Origin: Onthophagus taurus
Lineage: Eukaryota > Arthropoda > Insecta > Coleoptera > Scarabaeidae
Assembly (NCBI RefSeq): GCF_036711975.1
Contig: NC_091967.1
Coordinates: 17,608,001 to 17,672,000, forward strand
Reading direction: 5' to 3'
Length of the DNA stretch: 64,000 nucleotides
Shown: positions 1-17,151 of the stretch, one piece after another
How positions within the stretch are numbered: position 1 is the stretch's first letter
Layout: every line of letters starts with the position of its first letter
The notes under the pieces: model-generated
What the model saw: the letters and a program-made list of their open reading frames with translations, nothing else
The model's database searches: none
What the model was told of the DNA's origin: nothing
Made by a program: the position numbers and the translations under genes

Positions 1-4820
<4,820 letters not shown>

Positions 4821-5399
4821 ATTTGATACTTATCCTTTAAATTTCACTTTAAGATTGAGTGTAGGCATTCACTTTAATTCAAATGTATACCGGCTAAGAA
4901 AGTTTTTGAATTGCGAATGGCACAGTACGAGGTCTTATTAATAGCAACGCTATGATGACGACATGTACACGCGGGTGTAAACAAACTAAATTAATTTATA
5001 AAACGAACGCAATAACAACAATTTATAACTCAATTATTATTGCAAAAATAATTAATGTGAAATTTGACCTTAGATTTCAAAAATTTATGTTTAACGAACT
5101 TAAATAATGCTTTGTTGTTGTACGTTATCGGGTTTTAATGTTGTCTTGTTTGTTTTTAACTTATTATTGTTTAATTCATGGGAGGAGAATGAAATTTAGT
5201 AAATATTTTGATTATAAAAAAAGATATTTTTAATCAGTTATTGTTATTACTTACAATAATTAACGAATTTTTCTTTGTTAGAAAAACGATACAAAACAAA
5301 TTATTGTTGTATTAAAAGACATAATTAGAAATTTTGGGTTAAGAAAATTTTTAGGTTAAGTTGAAATTTTGACACATAAACACTCTTTAGGCAACCAAG

Positions 5400-5498
5400 T
5401 GTACATATTGTTTTATTTTCCACCGATAGATGGCGCAATTTTTGACAGATCATATGATGAATCAGTGAAAAAATTACATCGAAAACGGTAATATTCCA
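5400..5498 (+). other. Possible 5'UTR exon of the CCDC115 gene
   Basis: The coding exon at 6779 has a clear acceptor (ttattttcag) seven bases before the ATG, so an upstream noncoding exon is expected. The nearest good donor is ccaGTAAGT at 5499. The exact start and the assignment are inference; a second possible donor, GTAATA, lies at 5488. The stretch also lies about 600 bp upstream of the divergent PFKFB start, so 4850-5450 could contain promoters for both genes. Confidence 0.35.
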
Positions 5499-5923
5499 GT
5501 AAGTAATGTTTTTTTTATAATTGCCCTTTTTGGGTACTTTTTTAAGAATTACTAAAGTTGTATTAATTAATAGATTTTACGTACCAATCTCGAAAGTTTC
5601 TTTGTTAAGGAACTTCCACCCGACAGACTGGTGGTTGTTGTTGTTAAAATTGTTCTTCTGATTGTCAGCAGCCATCACGCGTATTTTGGGCCCTCTATGT
5701 AACGAGAGATTGTACTTTTTTCGTATAGAGCAACGTGGCTGAGACCGGGTTTCTGTTTCTACTGCTGACCTTCGAGAAAAACTGGTCTATAATTCCGCAC
5801 GGGTAGAGATAACCTTCTATGCTAAAAGGAGTTAGCGAATAAAATGCACGTGCTTGCGAATTTTTTCGTTGCATCTTTTTACTACTTCAAGTTTTTGTAC
5901 TATCACAACGTTTCACTTAAACG

Positions 5924-6770
5924 AACTTGAAATCCATTTTGAGGTTATGTTCGCCTTTTTGACGTTTCATTATCTTATTTTGTAAAAATAGTTTCAAAAC
6001 AATTTCTAATAAACTAGACCTATTTAATCAACTTATTTTAATGAATTTCACTAATTAACGTAAATATATTAATTTATTACTTAGAAATAAATAAATAAAT
6101 TTGAAATTCATTTTGAGGTTATGTTCGCCTTTTTGACATTTCAACATCTAATTTTTTGAAAAAGTTTTAAAAAATTACAATTTCTAATAAACTATATCAA
6201 TTTAACCAATTTATTTTAATGAATTTGACTAATTAACGTAAATATGTTAATTCATTACTTAGAAAAAAATAAATAAACTTGAAATTCATTTTGAGGTTAT
6301 GTTCGCCTTTTTGACATTTCATTATTTTATAAAAAAGTTTAAAAAAATACATTTCTAATAAACTATACCTATTTAATCAATTTATTTTAATAAATTTTAC
6401 TAATTAATGTAAATATTGTAATTCTTTACTTAAAAAAAAAAAAAAACTTGAAATTCATTTTGAGGTTATGTTCGCCTTTTTGACATTTCATTATCTTATT
6501 TTATAAAAAAGTTTAAAAAATTTACAATTTCTAATAAACCATATTAATTTAATCAATTTATTTTAATGAATTCGACTAATTAATGTAAATATTGAAATTC
6601 ATTACTTAAAAAAAATAAAAACTTGAAATTCATTTCGAGGTTATGTTCGCCTTTTTGACATTTCATTACCTTATTTAAAAAAAGTACAATTTCTAATAAA
6701 CTATACCTATTTATTCAATTAGTTTAAATTAATTAGACTAATTTATATAAATATTTTAATTAATTTCTTT
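5924..6770 (+). repeat. Five-copy tandem repeat, period about 174 bp
   Basis: Copies start near 5924, 6098, 6276, 6445 and 6620 (spacings 174, 178, 169, 175). Each begins AACTTGAAATTCATTTTGAG and contains GGTTATGTTCGCCTTTTTGA, then an AT-rich tail with TTTCTAATAAACTA and CTAATTAACGTAAATAT. The copies are nearly identical at the head and diverge in the A-rich linker. The array ends just before the branch-point and acceptor region of the intron upstream of CCDC115. No reading frame is conserved. Confidence 0.93.
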
Positions 6771-6785
6771 ATTTTCAGGAAAAAA

Positions 6786-7286
6786 ATGGCAGATTTGGAA
6801 ACAATCAATTATTTCTTAGACAAATTAACCGTAGACTCTTTAACATTAATGGAAGAGTATATAGATCTCAAATTAAGTTTAGAAGACTCAATGAATGATG
6901 GTGAAACAAACTTGGCTAAATCCCGCTACATCCTTGGCCAAAATAATGTATCTAAATTACAATTACCAAGCGAAGATAGCAATGATTTTTCAGCGGGGGT
7001 TGTTGTAAATAGTGAAATCAACCCCGATTTGGGATTTAGACATTTCGACGTGGAATTTGTAAAAGAAAGTGATGAAAAAAGCGAGGTGAAAAATCCTTTG
7101 AGATGGTTTGGCGTTTTAGTCCCTCAAAGTATGCATTTGGCGCAAAAGAAATATAAAGAAGCCTTGAATTGGGTTGGAATGATTGCTAATATACAAAGCA
7201 AATTAGAGTATAATTGTCTAAAAATGGATCAACTCAAATATATGAAATATGAGTTGACTAAAACTGAAAAGCAATTACAAGAATAA
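6786..7286 (+). CDS. CCDC115: CCDC115/Vma22-like V-ATPase assembly factor
   Basis: A 166-residue single-exon protein related to vertebrate CCDC115 and functionally to yeast Vma22, which help assemble the V0 sector of the vacuolar proton pump at the ER/Golgi. Residues 1-35 form an N-terminal helix starting MADLETINYFLDKL. A variable acidic linker follows (about 45-95). The conserved C-terminal block NPLRWFGVLVPQSMHLAQ (about 102-119) continues into a helical segment with NIQSKLEYN. Length is close to the human protein (about 180). The ATG follows a ttttcag acceptor directly, and an intron in the 5'UTR is inferred. The gene lies divergently to the PFKFB start and, if the exon at 15075-15484 belongs to PFKFB, is nested inside it on the opposite strand. 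The alternative is another small coiled-coil protein, but the LRWFG block is specific. Confidence 0.88.
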   Translation: MADLETINYFLDKLTVDSLTLMEEYIDLKLSLEDSMNDGETNLAKSRYILGQNNVSKLQLPSEDSNDFSAGVVVNSEINPDLGFRHFDVEFVKESDEKSEVKNPLRWFGVLVPQSMHLAQKKYKEALNWVGMIANIQSKLEYNCLKMDQLKYMKYELTKTEKQLQE

Positions 7287-10200
7287 GAAAATTTAATTAG
7301 TTGTATTTATTTTGTAAAAAAATTTGTTGATATTAATGTAGTATAAATAAGAAATAGAAAGGTATCCCAATTGAAACCATAAAGCCTTAAAAAAGTTACA
7401 TGTTTCAATTAGAAACCAAAAAAACCTGAAGATTTATTTTTGTAAATTGAGTTCATTGTCCTTAGTTAAGTAATTTCCAATCAAAATTTTCCAATCTTTT
7501 TTTATTAATTGTTATTGATTGTTAAAAAATATATCCAAGGTTCAAAAATTAATATAAAAATACTTGACACTGGATTGAAAAGATGATACAGTATCAAATA
7601 GAAAAAAATGTATTATCAATGTTAATAATTATGTCTCCATTTCAAACCTTGACCCCTGAGTAACTAGCAAATTGATAAAACACTTGTTTAGAAACTGTTT
7701 AAATCAAGATAACTTTAATGTATATTTTTTTTATAACTTTGACACAATGAAAATTAAATAATAAATTGTTTAATTTATTCTTTGAAAAAAAATGTTTGGC
7801 TTAAAACTTAATCTTTGAATGAAAATTCAGATAATTTAATCAAATACTAGTACTTTTTGTATTTATATTAACATATCTAAAGTTAATAGTCAAAGGTCAT
7901 TAAAATAATCAGTAATTTTCATTGCTATGGTAAATTAATATGAACTAATTTTTAAATTCGAAGGTCGAAAATTTACGATCGATGTAAGAGATAAAACTAG
8001 AATCTTCCGGGTTTAAGTTCATCTATTAAAATAATGTTTTAAATTTTGTATTGCATGTTGTAACATTCTTTAGAAACAAATTCGAAATGGAAGAAAGGGG
8101 TGTTAGTAATGAAACGAAGACGTCTCCAACATCTCAATGTTGGAGACGTTTTTGCCGATTTTGCCAACGTGTACAATATCAGCTTTTTTATAGTGTCAAT
8201 AATGATGGTTGTGATAATTCCTTGTTGGCTGAGATGCTCTTCAGCAGTAAGCAAAGAATTATGCGAAAAGTCAGAATGATGATAAATTTCGTATAATGTG
8301 TAAAAATTTACTCTCAATTGATCTTATCTTCAGGATGTAGCATTTCATCAGGCTTTAGATACAAGTGAATATCTTCATATAGAACACATATCTAAGGGTT
8401 GGGAAAAGAAAATTGACACAAACATGCCAATTTATGTATTTACAGATATCTGATGTGGACAAGATGCTGAAGAGAATTTGTAGATAAATTCAATATTAAA
8501 TAAATTACAACCTTAATTTACAGGATCCGATATTATAGCACATAAAGCGATTGGACCAAGATAATAGATTTTCTTATCTCAAAATTTTGTAACATAATAG
8601 CCACCTTTACCCTAATATTGATGATGATGCTAATAAAATAGAAACAGTTTTTTCAAAATCACCAATAGACGTTTTTACCTCATAAATAGATTATAAAGTA
8701 AATATAAACTTTTTGATCCTTTCTTTGAATGTAGCAGTAAGTGTTTTTTTATGTTAACTTTAGTTACTATGTTGTTTAGTATACGCATATTCTTTACATG
8801 TTTAACTATCTCTAGCAGCCCTCTAAAAGTTGCTGAGATGAGCTACGGTTAAGTTATAGCAAAGTGTGACATAAACAGCCAAAAAAACGCAAGGTGCTTG
8901 CAAAGAACTTGTTATTGAATGTAATAAATTTGGCCAGACAAAAGTTATGCTGGGGATATATGATATATTGTTCGAAAACGTGCTTACTACACCGATGGAT
9001 CTTGAAACCATACATGGCAACAAAAAGAACCATTATTGCAGGATGTTAAGAATAATTCTTTCGACAGTACACCTTTACTGTCAAAAAAATACGCGTCACT
9101 CCCAACTCTCTGTTCTAATAACCATATGTACTCAATACCACTCAAAGCCTGTTCGAAATTTATCATAATTGTAACATTTTATATAATATTTTGTTTACTG
9201 CTAAAGCACATGTCAGCCAACAAGAAGTTTGCATTTACCACAACTACCATAATTAGCACTATAAAAATTCTCATATTGTATGTCTGTGTATGTTTAGATA
9301 AGAATTTTTAAAAGATTGATTATCGATCCACATTTTATGTCAAGTATGGCAAAACTTACAGTGATATTTGTGGGAACACTTTGTCAGGTTTTTTTAGAGG
9401 ACAATCAGTGCAACAATTTTTCAACACGGTGGATCTTCTGCACATGCTACATTACAAGCAAGAGAAATTTTAAATCATCGGTTTCCTAATAAATTAATAT
9501 TCGTTTCACTTTTAAATTGATTTCTGAAGAAAGTTGCAAGATGGCATCCGAAACATTAAAACAGTCTTAATAAACACACGGCATAACTCGGGAGGTTCTA
9601 GTTAAAGTTTTAATTAAAAACCATCACTAAGAGGGATCAGTGGTTATTACAACTAACTTATTCAATCATTTTCAAAGTCATAAGCACTAAAGTAAAATTA
9701 CAAGGGGGAATTTTACTAGATAAAGAAGAAATTGAGAAATTTATCAAAGTAAAGATTAATTAACAAACAAATTAAAAAGGAAAATAAATAATGGGAATCC
9801 GTTCAAAGTCGTAAAAATGAAATCTTACATCTCACAACAATTTATTGTACTTTACCCTTTTGTCGCAATAATCAACATTATAATACGGAGAGAATCGCCT
9901 CATTATTTCCTCCGTATTGATTGATATTTGTCACAAAATACTGCGTACTCATTTCGTATCTATTAAAAGGCAAACATAAATGTATAACACGTTTTTGTTG
10001 TTTAATTTTATGCTCTTTTAATCCATTGTCTTATCAGAATATGGCTGGTGATGCAGTTTTAACGCAATTTCATATTCGAGTTGATAACAGTTTTAGAACC
10101 AAAGCGGTTGGTGATTAACTCGTGATCCGTTTTATTTACTTTATCACGTTTTTGCAAAACGACCATTGTTTATAGAAACCTCGCGGGTCTGACCGCGTGA

Positions 10201-12329
10201 TTATGGATTTGCGGGTCTCCTAACACATTTTTTAATGTCTCAATTAAACAAACCAATGAAAAAAATACATAACATACTAAATACAAACGAACACAATTTG
10301 AATCGATAAAACGCTTTAGTGTTTGTTTAATATTCCGGAAATTAGGATTTAAAAATAATTTTTATTGTTGTAATAAACCAGTCATTTCTTTGTTCATGTG
10401 ATTATTGTTTATTATTATTATGGTTATGAGTAACGCAATAAATTTTCTTTGATTTTATTATTATTTTTTAATCACATTAATGAAACAAATGGGGCCACTG
10501 TCGTTTGTTGCAACCTTGACATAGAGAGGAAGGTGTTTACATCCAAAACCGAAGTTAACAATACATACATGTGTGGTTATGGATCATTTTGTTAGAATCA
10601 CGTTGCGTTCATTTCAGCTACACGCGTTAAGCTCGTGGTATATTTTCGTTTTAGAAAAATAAAAAAAAATTAAAGCAGTAAAGTTTGTTATTTAATAACT
10701 AAATTGTAATAAAGATACTGGGAGTCTTTAATAACTTTATAATAAATACAAAAAGATAAATGAATTAGATAAATATTTTTTAAATTCCATTCTATACTCA
10801 ATCAATTTGTTTATCTTTTTTATTTACTCTAAGTAAACAAGAAATCAAAAAGTGTTAATATATTTTAGATTAAAAAACTTCTGTTTGTTTCCTTTTGAAT
10901 TAAGAAATTATTTTAATAATATAATTTTAAATATTTTCTTGCATAATATTACAATCAAAGACGTAATTTCTAGGTACGTGACAAACGTCTCGGTTTGGAT
11001 TTGCAAAAGATCAAGAACACCATTTAGTTCTTTCGCGAAACGCCTTGACCATCGATGGTAATATTGCGAAAGTCCAGCATCGAAAAAAATTCGTTCTACG
11101 TGCCAAAAATCATTCAATAAAACTTTAAAAAGAATTAAGAATAAATTAAGCAATAAATAAAAATACATTTCAGTTGCATTTGTTGTTATGTTTGGTATCG
11201 ACCTTGCCAAAAGTGATGAAAATAACGGAAACGCTCTTGGCATAAGTAGTTTTCTTGAATCTAAATTTAAACCGCATCTTAATTCTCTTTAATACTCGGT
11301 ATGTCTCGGTTCAATTTTTCATTTATAACATAATTGAGTCTTATCTTAAAACTAAATAAATAAATAACTACTTTTGATAGAGTTTTTGTTTCCATCAATA
11401 AAACACTTTATGAGATAATCTATTGAATTGCGTAATTACTTAATCGATCGATAAAATACGTGTTTAATGCGGCGCGGTAATGTTCGAAATTATATTGAAA
11501 TGTATAATTAGATTCTGAATTTTTTTGTTGTTAAATTAGACTCGTCAATTTGTAGATATTTTTCTTAACTAATCTAAATCATATGACTAAATAATCTCTA
11601 AACTCTTCGTGTTGACTTGATTGACGTACGATATTTATCTTTTTTTTGTGTTTTAATTTATATTTGATTATATTTTAGTCATCTTTAGAACGCAAAAGAT
11701 AATGTTATGATTTTTGTTAATTTTCATAAAAATAAGGATTTTTTAATTAATTCAAATTAAGCAATTTTTATTAACACTTAGCATTAAATAGTCCATTAAA
11801 AACGCGGTGTCAACTCAAAGGCAAACTAGGCCCAAACAAACAAGGATTAACTTTAGGTGGGCCGCAAACAAAAATCAATATTCATAGAAACGTAGGTTTA
11901 TTTCGAATAATACTTTAAAATAATTATGTGCCGATATGTTGTGCGCTATCAATATGGAATTAGGATAAAAGAACCATCAACAGAAACAATGATTAGATAC
12001 AACAATCTCTGCAGTGACCATTAAATCATCATGATTCATAAGGGCAAAACCATTAAATCTGGTTTCAATGAGTTAAACTAATATTTTTGTGTGTCAAATA
12101 CAATCCAAAGACGCGTAGACACGATTGCAATCGCTCTCAGTGTCACTTCAAAGTGAAGAGTTTTATCGAAATATTTCCGATAGTGTATCTTAGATACGAG
12201 TTATGTCCAAGTATTCCACGTGGATTTACATTTTTTTAACGTTAATATGGAAAGTGTTACGATGGGACCATTAACAATTTATTTGGATTTTATTAGTTAT
12301 TAAAGTGAAGACAAAAGTGTAATTTTTAG
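7287..12329. other. Long AT-rich stretch with no recognised gene
   Basis: No conserved exon was recognised. It holds a short perfect inverted repeat at 8120-8149 and a few short reading frames without family resemblance. One of these, on the minus strand at 10908-11243, has a slightly GC-richer core around 10975-11100 and contains HRWSRRFAKELNGVLDLLQ; I could not assign it. If the upstream PFKFB exon is real, this is PFKFB intron. Confidence 0.5.
8120..8149. repeat. Perfect 13-bp inverted repeat with a 4-bp loop
   Basis: ACGTCTCCAACAT at 8120-8132 is the exact reverse complement of ATGTTGGAGACGT at 8137-8149, with CTCA between. Flanks do not extend the stem. There is no T-run or other context to assign a function. 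Confidence 0.9.
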
Positions 12330-12790
12330 TGAGACAATGCACTCGTCAAAGTACCGAAAACATCGCAGCTATAAACTTCACTTCAAAACGAGCTAAATCA
12401 GTCGATTCCACGTCGTTAATGGAAAGACATCTCTTAATCATTTGAAGTGCAGAAACTTTTCAGATTGGGCTCTGCTAAACTTTGAAGAAAATCCTCCAAA
12501 AATCATCTTCAGCCTCATTTTTCGCTGAATGGCTTTGTCAATAAGCAAAATATGCGTTATTAGATAGCAAGAAAGCAACATGTGCTTCAAGAGACTTCAT
12601 TGCGGCTACAAAAAGTAACCGTGTAGTGTGGATTTCATGCCGGAGGTGTGATTGGACCATATTTTTCGTCCATGAAAATAACTACATTGTTATGGTCAAT
12701 GGAGTTCGTTATCGTGCCATGTTGAAAGACTATTTTTAGACAGAATTGGATGGACTCAGCAATATCAGATCAGTAATATGTGGTTCGGTA
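12330..12790 (+). mobile_element. DDE_3-type transposase remnant
   Basis: Frameshifted translation near 12600-12740 gives a VTVWCGF-like start, then HAGGVIGPYFF-like residues and NGVRYRAMLKDYF. This is the segment of insect DDE_3 (Tc1/mariner-related) transposases after the first catalytic aspartate. Upstream, an AEWLCQ/NKQNMRYW-like segment near 12530-12570 also fits. Stops and frameshifts are frequent, so the copy is inactive. Terminal repeats were not located. Confidence 0.65.
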
Positions 12791-13340
12791 AGCGTGTAAT
12801 CTCGAGAAATGTTATCCCTTTAAACAGTCTCTCCCTATCACCCTATGTCTCCTTGCTGCCACCATCTCCCCATCCATCTCCTTCCCCAAGCACCTACCTC
12901 CAATCCATCTTCTCTTCCCTCATCTTACTGCACTCCATCACCAGATGGTGTTCCCACATAGTTCCCACACACCTTCCCCACATAGTCTACATCCCTCTCC
13001 TCATCTTATCTATTGGCACTTTCTTCATTGGCACATCTAAACCTGACTACCAACCTCTTCCCCTTCTTACCCTCTCCATCACCATCATCAGATACTTTGG
13101 TAGCCCTTCCGCTATAACTTCGGCATATTTTGGCCAGTCCCTGCTTTCCAGTTGTTTCCATATCTCAATCCCTTGCTTCTAATAAACTGAACCCAGAGAC
13201 ATATTACAAACCACTTGTTTATGAACATTATGAGTGATTATGACTTTTATTGTACTCATAAATACGCACCAAAACGAACAAATTTTAAAACCTTGTTAAA
13301 TTCTCAAGTTTGGTTATAAGGTTGGTAATTGGTATGCTGT
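12778..13340. other. C/T-rich low-complexity stretch, no gene
   Basis: On the plus strand the sequence is unusually C- and CT-rich for the window (repeated CTCC, CCATC) and gives an open frame of 134 codons that is proline- and serine-rich. I see no domain and regard the frame as a consequence of composition. Confidence 0.5.
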
Positions 13341-13397
13341 TGGGTTGCTTTCAGGTTGGGTTGGGTTAATTTGTGTTGCGTTCGGGTTGGGTTTCTT

Positions 13398-13700
13398 TCA
13401 CGTTAAGTTGCTTTCGAATATATGGTTGAAACTTAAACAATGGTACAGTTTATGCTTGAGATACCTCAAAAGAAAAAAGTCATGGACGGTGCACTCTGGG
13501 GTACCATTTCGAGAAATCATGAGTCCAGGAAAAGTAGTTTTGAGAAAGTCCATGGAAATCCTCATCGTAGCTCCACCCTGTTGGAACCTAACGCTGCTAG
13601 TGTCAATTTTATTTTCATCAAAATGAGGGATTAAAAATCTTTGAAAGGTGACCAAACTGAAGGGAAGTTTCGCTGCTGAATATGTCAAAATTGAAGCGAT
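13398..13700 (-). mobile_element. DDE_3-type transposase remnant, C-terminal part
   Basis: The minus-strand frame reads SVRFQQGGATMRISMDFLKT, then FPGLMISRNGTPE and HDFFLLRYLKHKLY. The family pattern is WFQQDGAT...PGR.ISR.GD...P.DFFLWGYLK. The catalytic aspartate expected in QQDGA is replaced by glycine here, so the copy is dead. It is the same family as the fragment at 12330-12790 but in the opposite orientation, so it is a different copy or a rearranged one. Confidence 0.75.
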
Positions 13701-13821
13701 TTAATACACTTAATGGGTAATGTAAATGTTGAAAAATTGGAAGAAATCTCGCTGAATATCCCAAAGTGTATGGAGGTAAAGGGGGAAATGCATATCTTGA
13801 GGTCAAAGGAGCGGCAAACAA

Positions 13822-15074
13822 GTTACAATCTAAAATAGGGATAATAGAAACCTTATTATCGCAGACAACGTTTTCTAAGAAGCCGCAATAACATGAAATA
13901 ATTGAAATGGTTCAAAAACAGAATTCTGTGTTCAGCAACGATTATTCCGAAACATGCTGAAAGCGATGAATAAGAAAGATTTGTCAGGGAGAATCTTTGT
14001 TAATAAATCTTTGGAATAAGTGGTTACTAACTTATTCCAAAAGAAATAGGTGTAATCTAATTTTGTTTTTGGGATACTATTTTAGTCGAAATCATCATTT
14101 TGTTTTAGCCAAAATAGTGTACAATTTGTTTTAACTTTGCGCTCAATAACATTAATTTATTACACGAGTGTTGGAGTTAAATCCCTAGACATGTAACACC
14201 GATTAAGCATATAAAAATTTATGCGTAAAACGAGAGATTTCTGGATTTGCAATAAAAAATTTGTTGATTTAGATACAAAGAATGTCGATTTATAAAGAGC
14301 GAAGTTTTGCTTTCTGTGAATTAGATATTTAACTGTAGTTAAAGAAAATCTGATTATGTTACAATTTTTGTATTTAAAAAAACACGTTGTTTCGGTTGGA
14401 TACAAACAATTAGTAAAACAAGATTTATGTTTTCTTTGGTTATAAAAATTATTTGTAGTGGAAAAATACCTTTGTGTACGTGTGATAAAAGATAAAACGT
14501 AAAAGATATTGTAAATAGTACATATTATTATTATTAGTTTTAATGCGTCTTTGTCGATTATGTGCATAAAGTGTTTGTAGATATATTCCAATTAAAAATT
14601 TTTTTTGTTTTAATTAAATATGTAAATAAAATAACCCAACAAAACACAACATTTTTCAAACAACTTCTTGTAATTAACAAATTGTCAACAATTTTTTATT
14701 ATAATTAATAAAGGCAAATTTAGTTTCTTTTTTTGTAGTTCTATTAAAATGCATTTTTTAATGCATTTCAAGGGAATAAAAAAATAACTACAACATTCTT
14801 ACGAAACAGAATAAAAAATAGAAAAGGCTTTTTAATCATAAAAAATCTGATTAAGACGAAATAGTAAATAAAAAATAATCATATCTTTGTTGTATTTAAG
14901 AAAAGCTTATTGCGTTCGACTTGAGAAGTGTTTCAATGTTAAATTATTTTAAGCTGCAATCTTGTATTTTTAGCGAAACAACGGTGTATCTTGTTGAAAT
15001 ACAAGATTTTTTATAAAAAAACTTTTAATAACCATAGAAATATTTTACCGCATAAAATTTTTTTTTTAACTTAC
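13822..15074. other. AT-rich stretch, nothing recognised
   Basis: There is one long minus-strand open frame (14160-14591) with no domain, rich in F, I, N and Y as expected for AT-rich noncoding DNA. I see no splice-bounded conserved exon or repeat. Confidence 0.45.
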
Positions 15075-15484
15075 CTCTAATAGGAAACGGTTTAGTTAAC
15101 ACAGTTTCAGTAGTTGGTGGTAACTTCCTCACCGTATCCAAAGATTTAACACTCGGATACGAAATAACATCATTGATGTCGCTATATTCCCGTCCATTAT
15201 TATTACCATTACTTTTACTTATACTGGACGTTCTCACTCGTAAAGATCCTCGCGTCTTCGGTAGGTCCACACAACAGGCACTGCTCATTTTCTTTTTTTT
15301 TGCTGCTGAACACGTTCGACGTTTTCAAGCGAACTGATTAAAGTCGCATCGCTGTATATCGGATAAATGAGACGACAACGAGTCTGGCGCGTGTTCGTTT
15401 TGGAAGGGGAATTTGTGTTGTGGGTTAGAATCGCCAATCAGATTCGCGTTTTCATCTTGAGGAAATCCCCCGATGAATAAAAGC
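15075..15484 (-). CDS. Probable alternative first exon of PFKFB (5'UTR plus 71 codons)
   Basis: The exon has a pyrimidine-rich cag acceptor on its 5' side (after 15484), an ATG at 15286-15288 and a gtaagt donor after 15075. It codes for a serine-rich leader, MSSACCVDLPKTRGSLRVRT at its start and PFPIR at its end, with one leftover G. No downstream partner is visible before the PFKFB exon at 4656, which begins with GT. The phases fit exactly and would read PFPIRGERANYV, just as the short isoform reads SIRIGERANYV. Alternative N-termini are common in PFKFB genes. I infer a longer PFKFB isoform from an upstream promoter, with CCDC115 nested in its 10-kb intron. The exon could instead belong to an unrelated gene whose other exons I missed. 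An additional upstream noncoding exon is implied by the acceptor. Confidence 0.55.
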
Positions 15485-16677
15485 CTGAATAAGAAAAAAA
15501 AATAATGTGGTTTTAAAATTGAATGTGTTTCAACTGGAATGAACATGTTAATAATATCAAACTAAAAATTCTTTGTAATTATCACTTATTTAAAAAAAAA
15601 CCTTTAAGGTGTTTTCAATAACCTCTATAAAACTATCTTATTATTGTATTTTATAAAAGAACCTACAATTTGTAAAGTAGACACAAAAATTGTTTAATAA
15701 ATTCTGAAATTATTAAATTGTTTTAATACTTTACGGATGAGCTTCATAAACATTTATTAAGTTACCGTGACGTTAATCGTTGTAAAGCCTAAAAGATAAG
15801 GTTTAAATTTGGTCATCAAAGTCAACGTAAAAATTCAATACAAATTCAAATCTATCAAAACAGCTTAAACTTAAAATCAGCACAATATTTTTGAAACAAC
15901 TTTATCAATATGTGCCGATAAAAAATGTTTAAAAAAATAAGAAAATTCAAATTTTAAATATTTTTAGTTAATAAAGTTTAAATATTTTTAATTGATTCCG
16001 TGGAAATCCTCAATGAAACAGTCCTATTTATTGGTCGATTTATCTGGTAACAGTTTATTATGATCTGTAACCGAGTGCCAATTGAAAATTAAAAGTCTTA
16101 CATCGCTGGAAATTTGCTTCTATAATAAACATGTCCAGACTTGAAACACGTGAGACTTCGAAATATTTTAATAACTAGCGTTTCTTACTTATTTATGTTA
16201 TCAAATAAGCTTCTTTTCTATATTTTAACTACCAGGAAACATAGACGGGTAAAAAGAGCATCAAAACATATTTTTGTGATCAAAACAGAGTACAAAAATA
16301 TATTAAAAAATAACAAATATTTTATAACAAATGCGTGAACTACAAAGAAGCATTTTGTGATTATCATTCCATCTATATCTATAAACAAAATGTACACACA
16401 AATCGTCATTTATCTTGTTTAAAATAATATATTTTAAAATACAATGGCACGTTAGATTACCTTCACAATTAGATTAAACTGAATACTTTTTATTCATTAT
16501 GAACAATATTTATTAATAATAATTAATAACTTTTCGTCTGTTGCTATTCGTTATAGAATTGTATTCAATTTTCATGACTAAATTACAATTATTTTGAAAT
16601 TTAAAAATTTTTAAAAATGGTCTTATTTGAGTTGATTTTTATCTAATTAGTATTAACAAACAAGAAATTTTGATATA
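15485..16677. other. AT-rich intergenic or intronic stretch, nothing recognised
   Basis: No conserved exon, repeat array or RNA gene was seen. If 15075-15484 is a PFKFB exon, part of this is its upstream intron and promoter. Confidence 0.45.
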
Positions 16678-16960
16678 CAGGTGTCCCACGTAACTGGAAG
16701 TAGACCCCCAACTTCCTTCATTTTAAATGGAATGCTATATTTTTTTTAAATATGTTGACTTTGATAAAAGTTATTGGTACCTAGCGTTTTTCGTTTTCGA
16801 GTTATTTTGATTTTCAGTTTTTTGGCAAATTTCACCAAGATTTTTAAAACCTCATTTCTCAGCCAACGTTATTTTTTATTAAAAAGCCATAGAATTTTGT
16901 TGTGTTGACACAACTTTGTGTTGTGTTGAATTTTAGATCAGTTACATAGTATCAGAACAC
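16678..16960. mobile_element. Transposon end with terminal motif CAGGTGTCCC
   Basis: TA at 16676-16677 is followed by CAGGTGTCCCACGTAACTGG, then a noncoding stretch typical of Tc1/mariner-like element ends in insects. The same ten terminal bases occur inverted at 19343-19352, also followed by TA. Whether the two ends belong to one element is discussed in the findings. Confidence 0.6.
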
Positions 16961-17136
16961 GCTGTATACAACTATAACATTGTCATAGGTTTCTTTCAAC
17001 TTAATAATTTCTATCTATGATATTATTATAATTGGATTAAAAGCAGTGAATTATATTTTATAATTCATTATAAACAATTTTGAACCAAATTCGTTGAGAT
17101 AAAAATATTCTATATAATTTAAAAAGTATGTTATTA

Positions 17137-17142
17137 TTTATT
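17137..17142 (-). promoter_or_regulatory. Polyadenylation signal of POFUT2
   Basis: AATAAA on the minus strand, about 10 bp after the POFUT2 stop codon. The close spacing implies a very short 3'UTR. Confidence 0.6.
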
Positions 17143-17151
17143 CAAATAATA

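Noticed and set aside
12778..13182. 134-codon plus-strand frame rich in proline and serine
   Set aside because: It is produced by a CT-rich low-complexity tract next to transposase debris. There is no domain, no splice signals and no recognisable start context.
13398..13688. A possible intact transposase gene on the minus strand
   Set aside because: The catalytic aspartate of the QQDGA motif is replaced by glycine, and the flanking parts of the protein are absent or out of frame, so it is a remnant.
14160..14591. 143-codon minus-strand frame
   Set aside because: The composition (I, N, F, Y, K) is that of translated AT-rich noncoding DNA, with no motif or homologue recognised.
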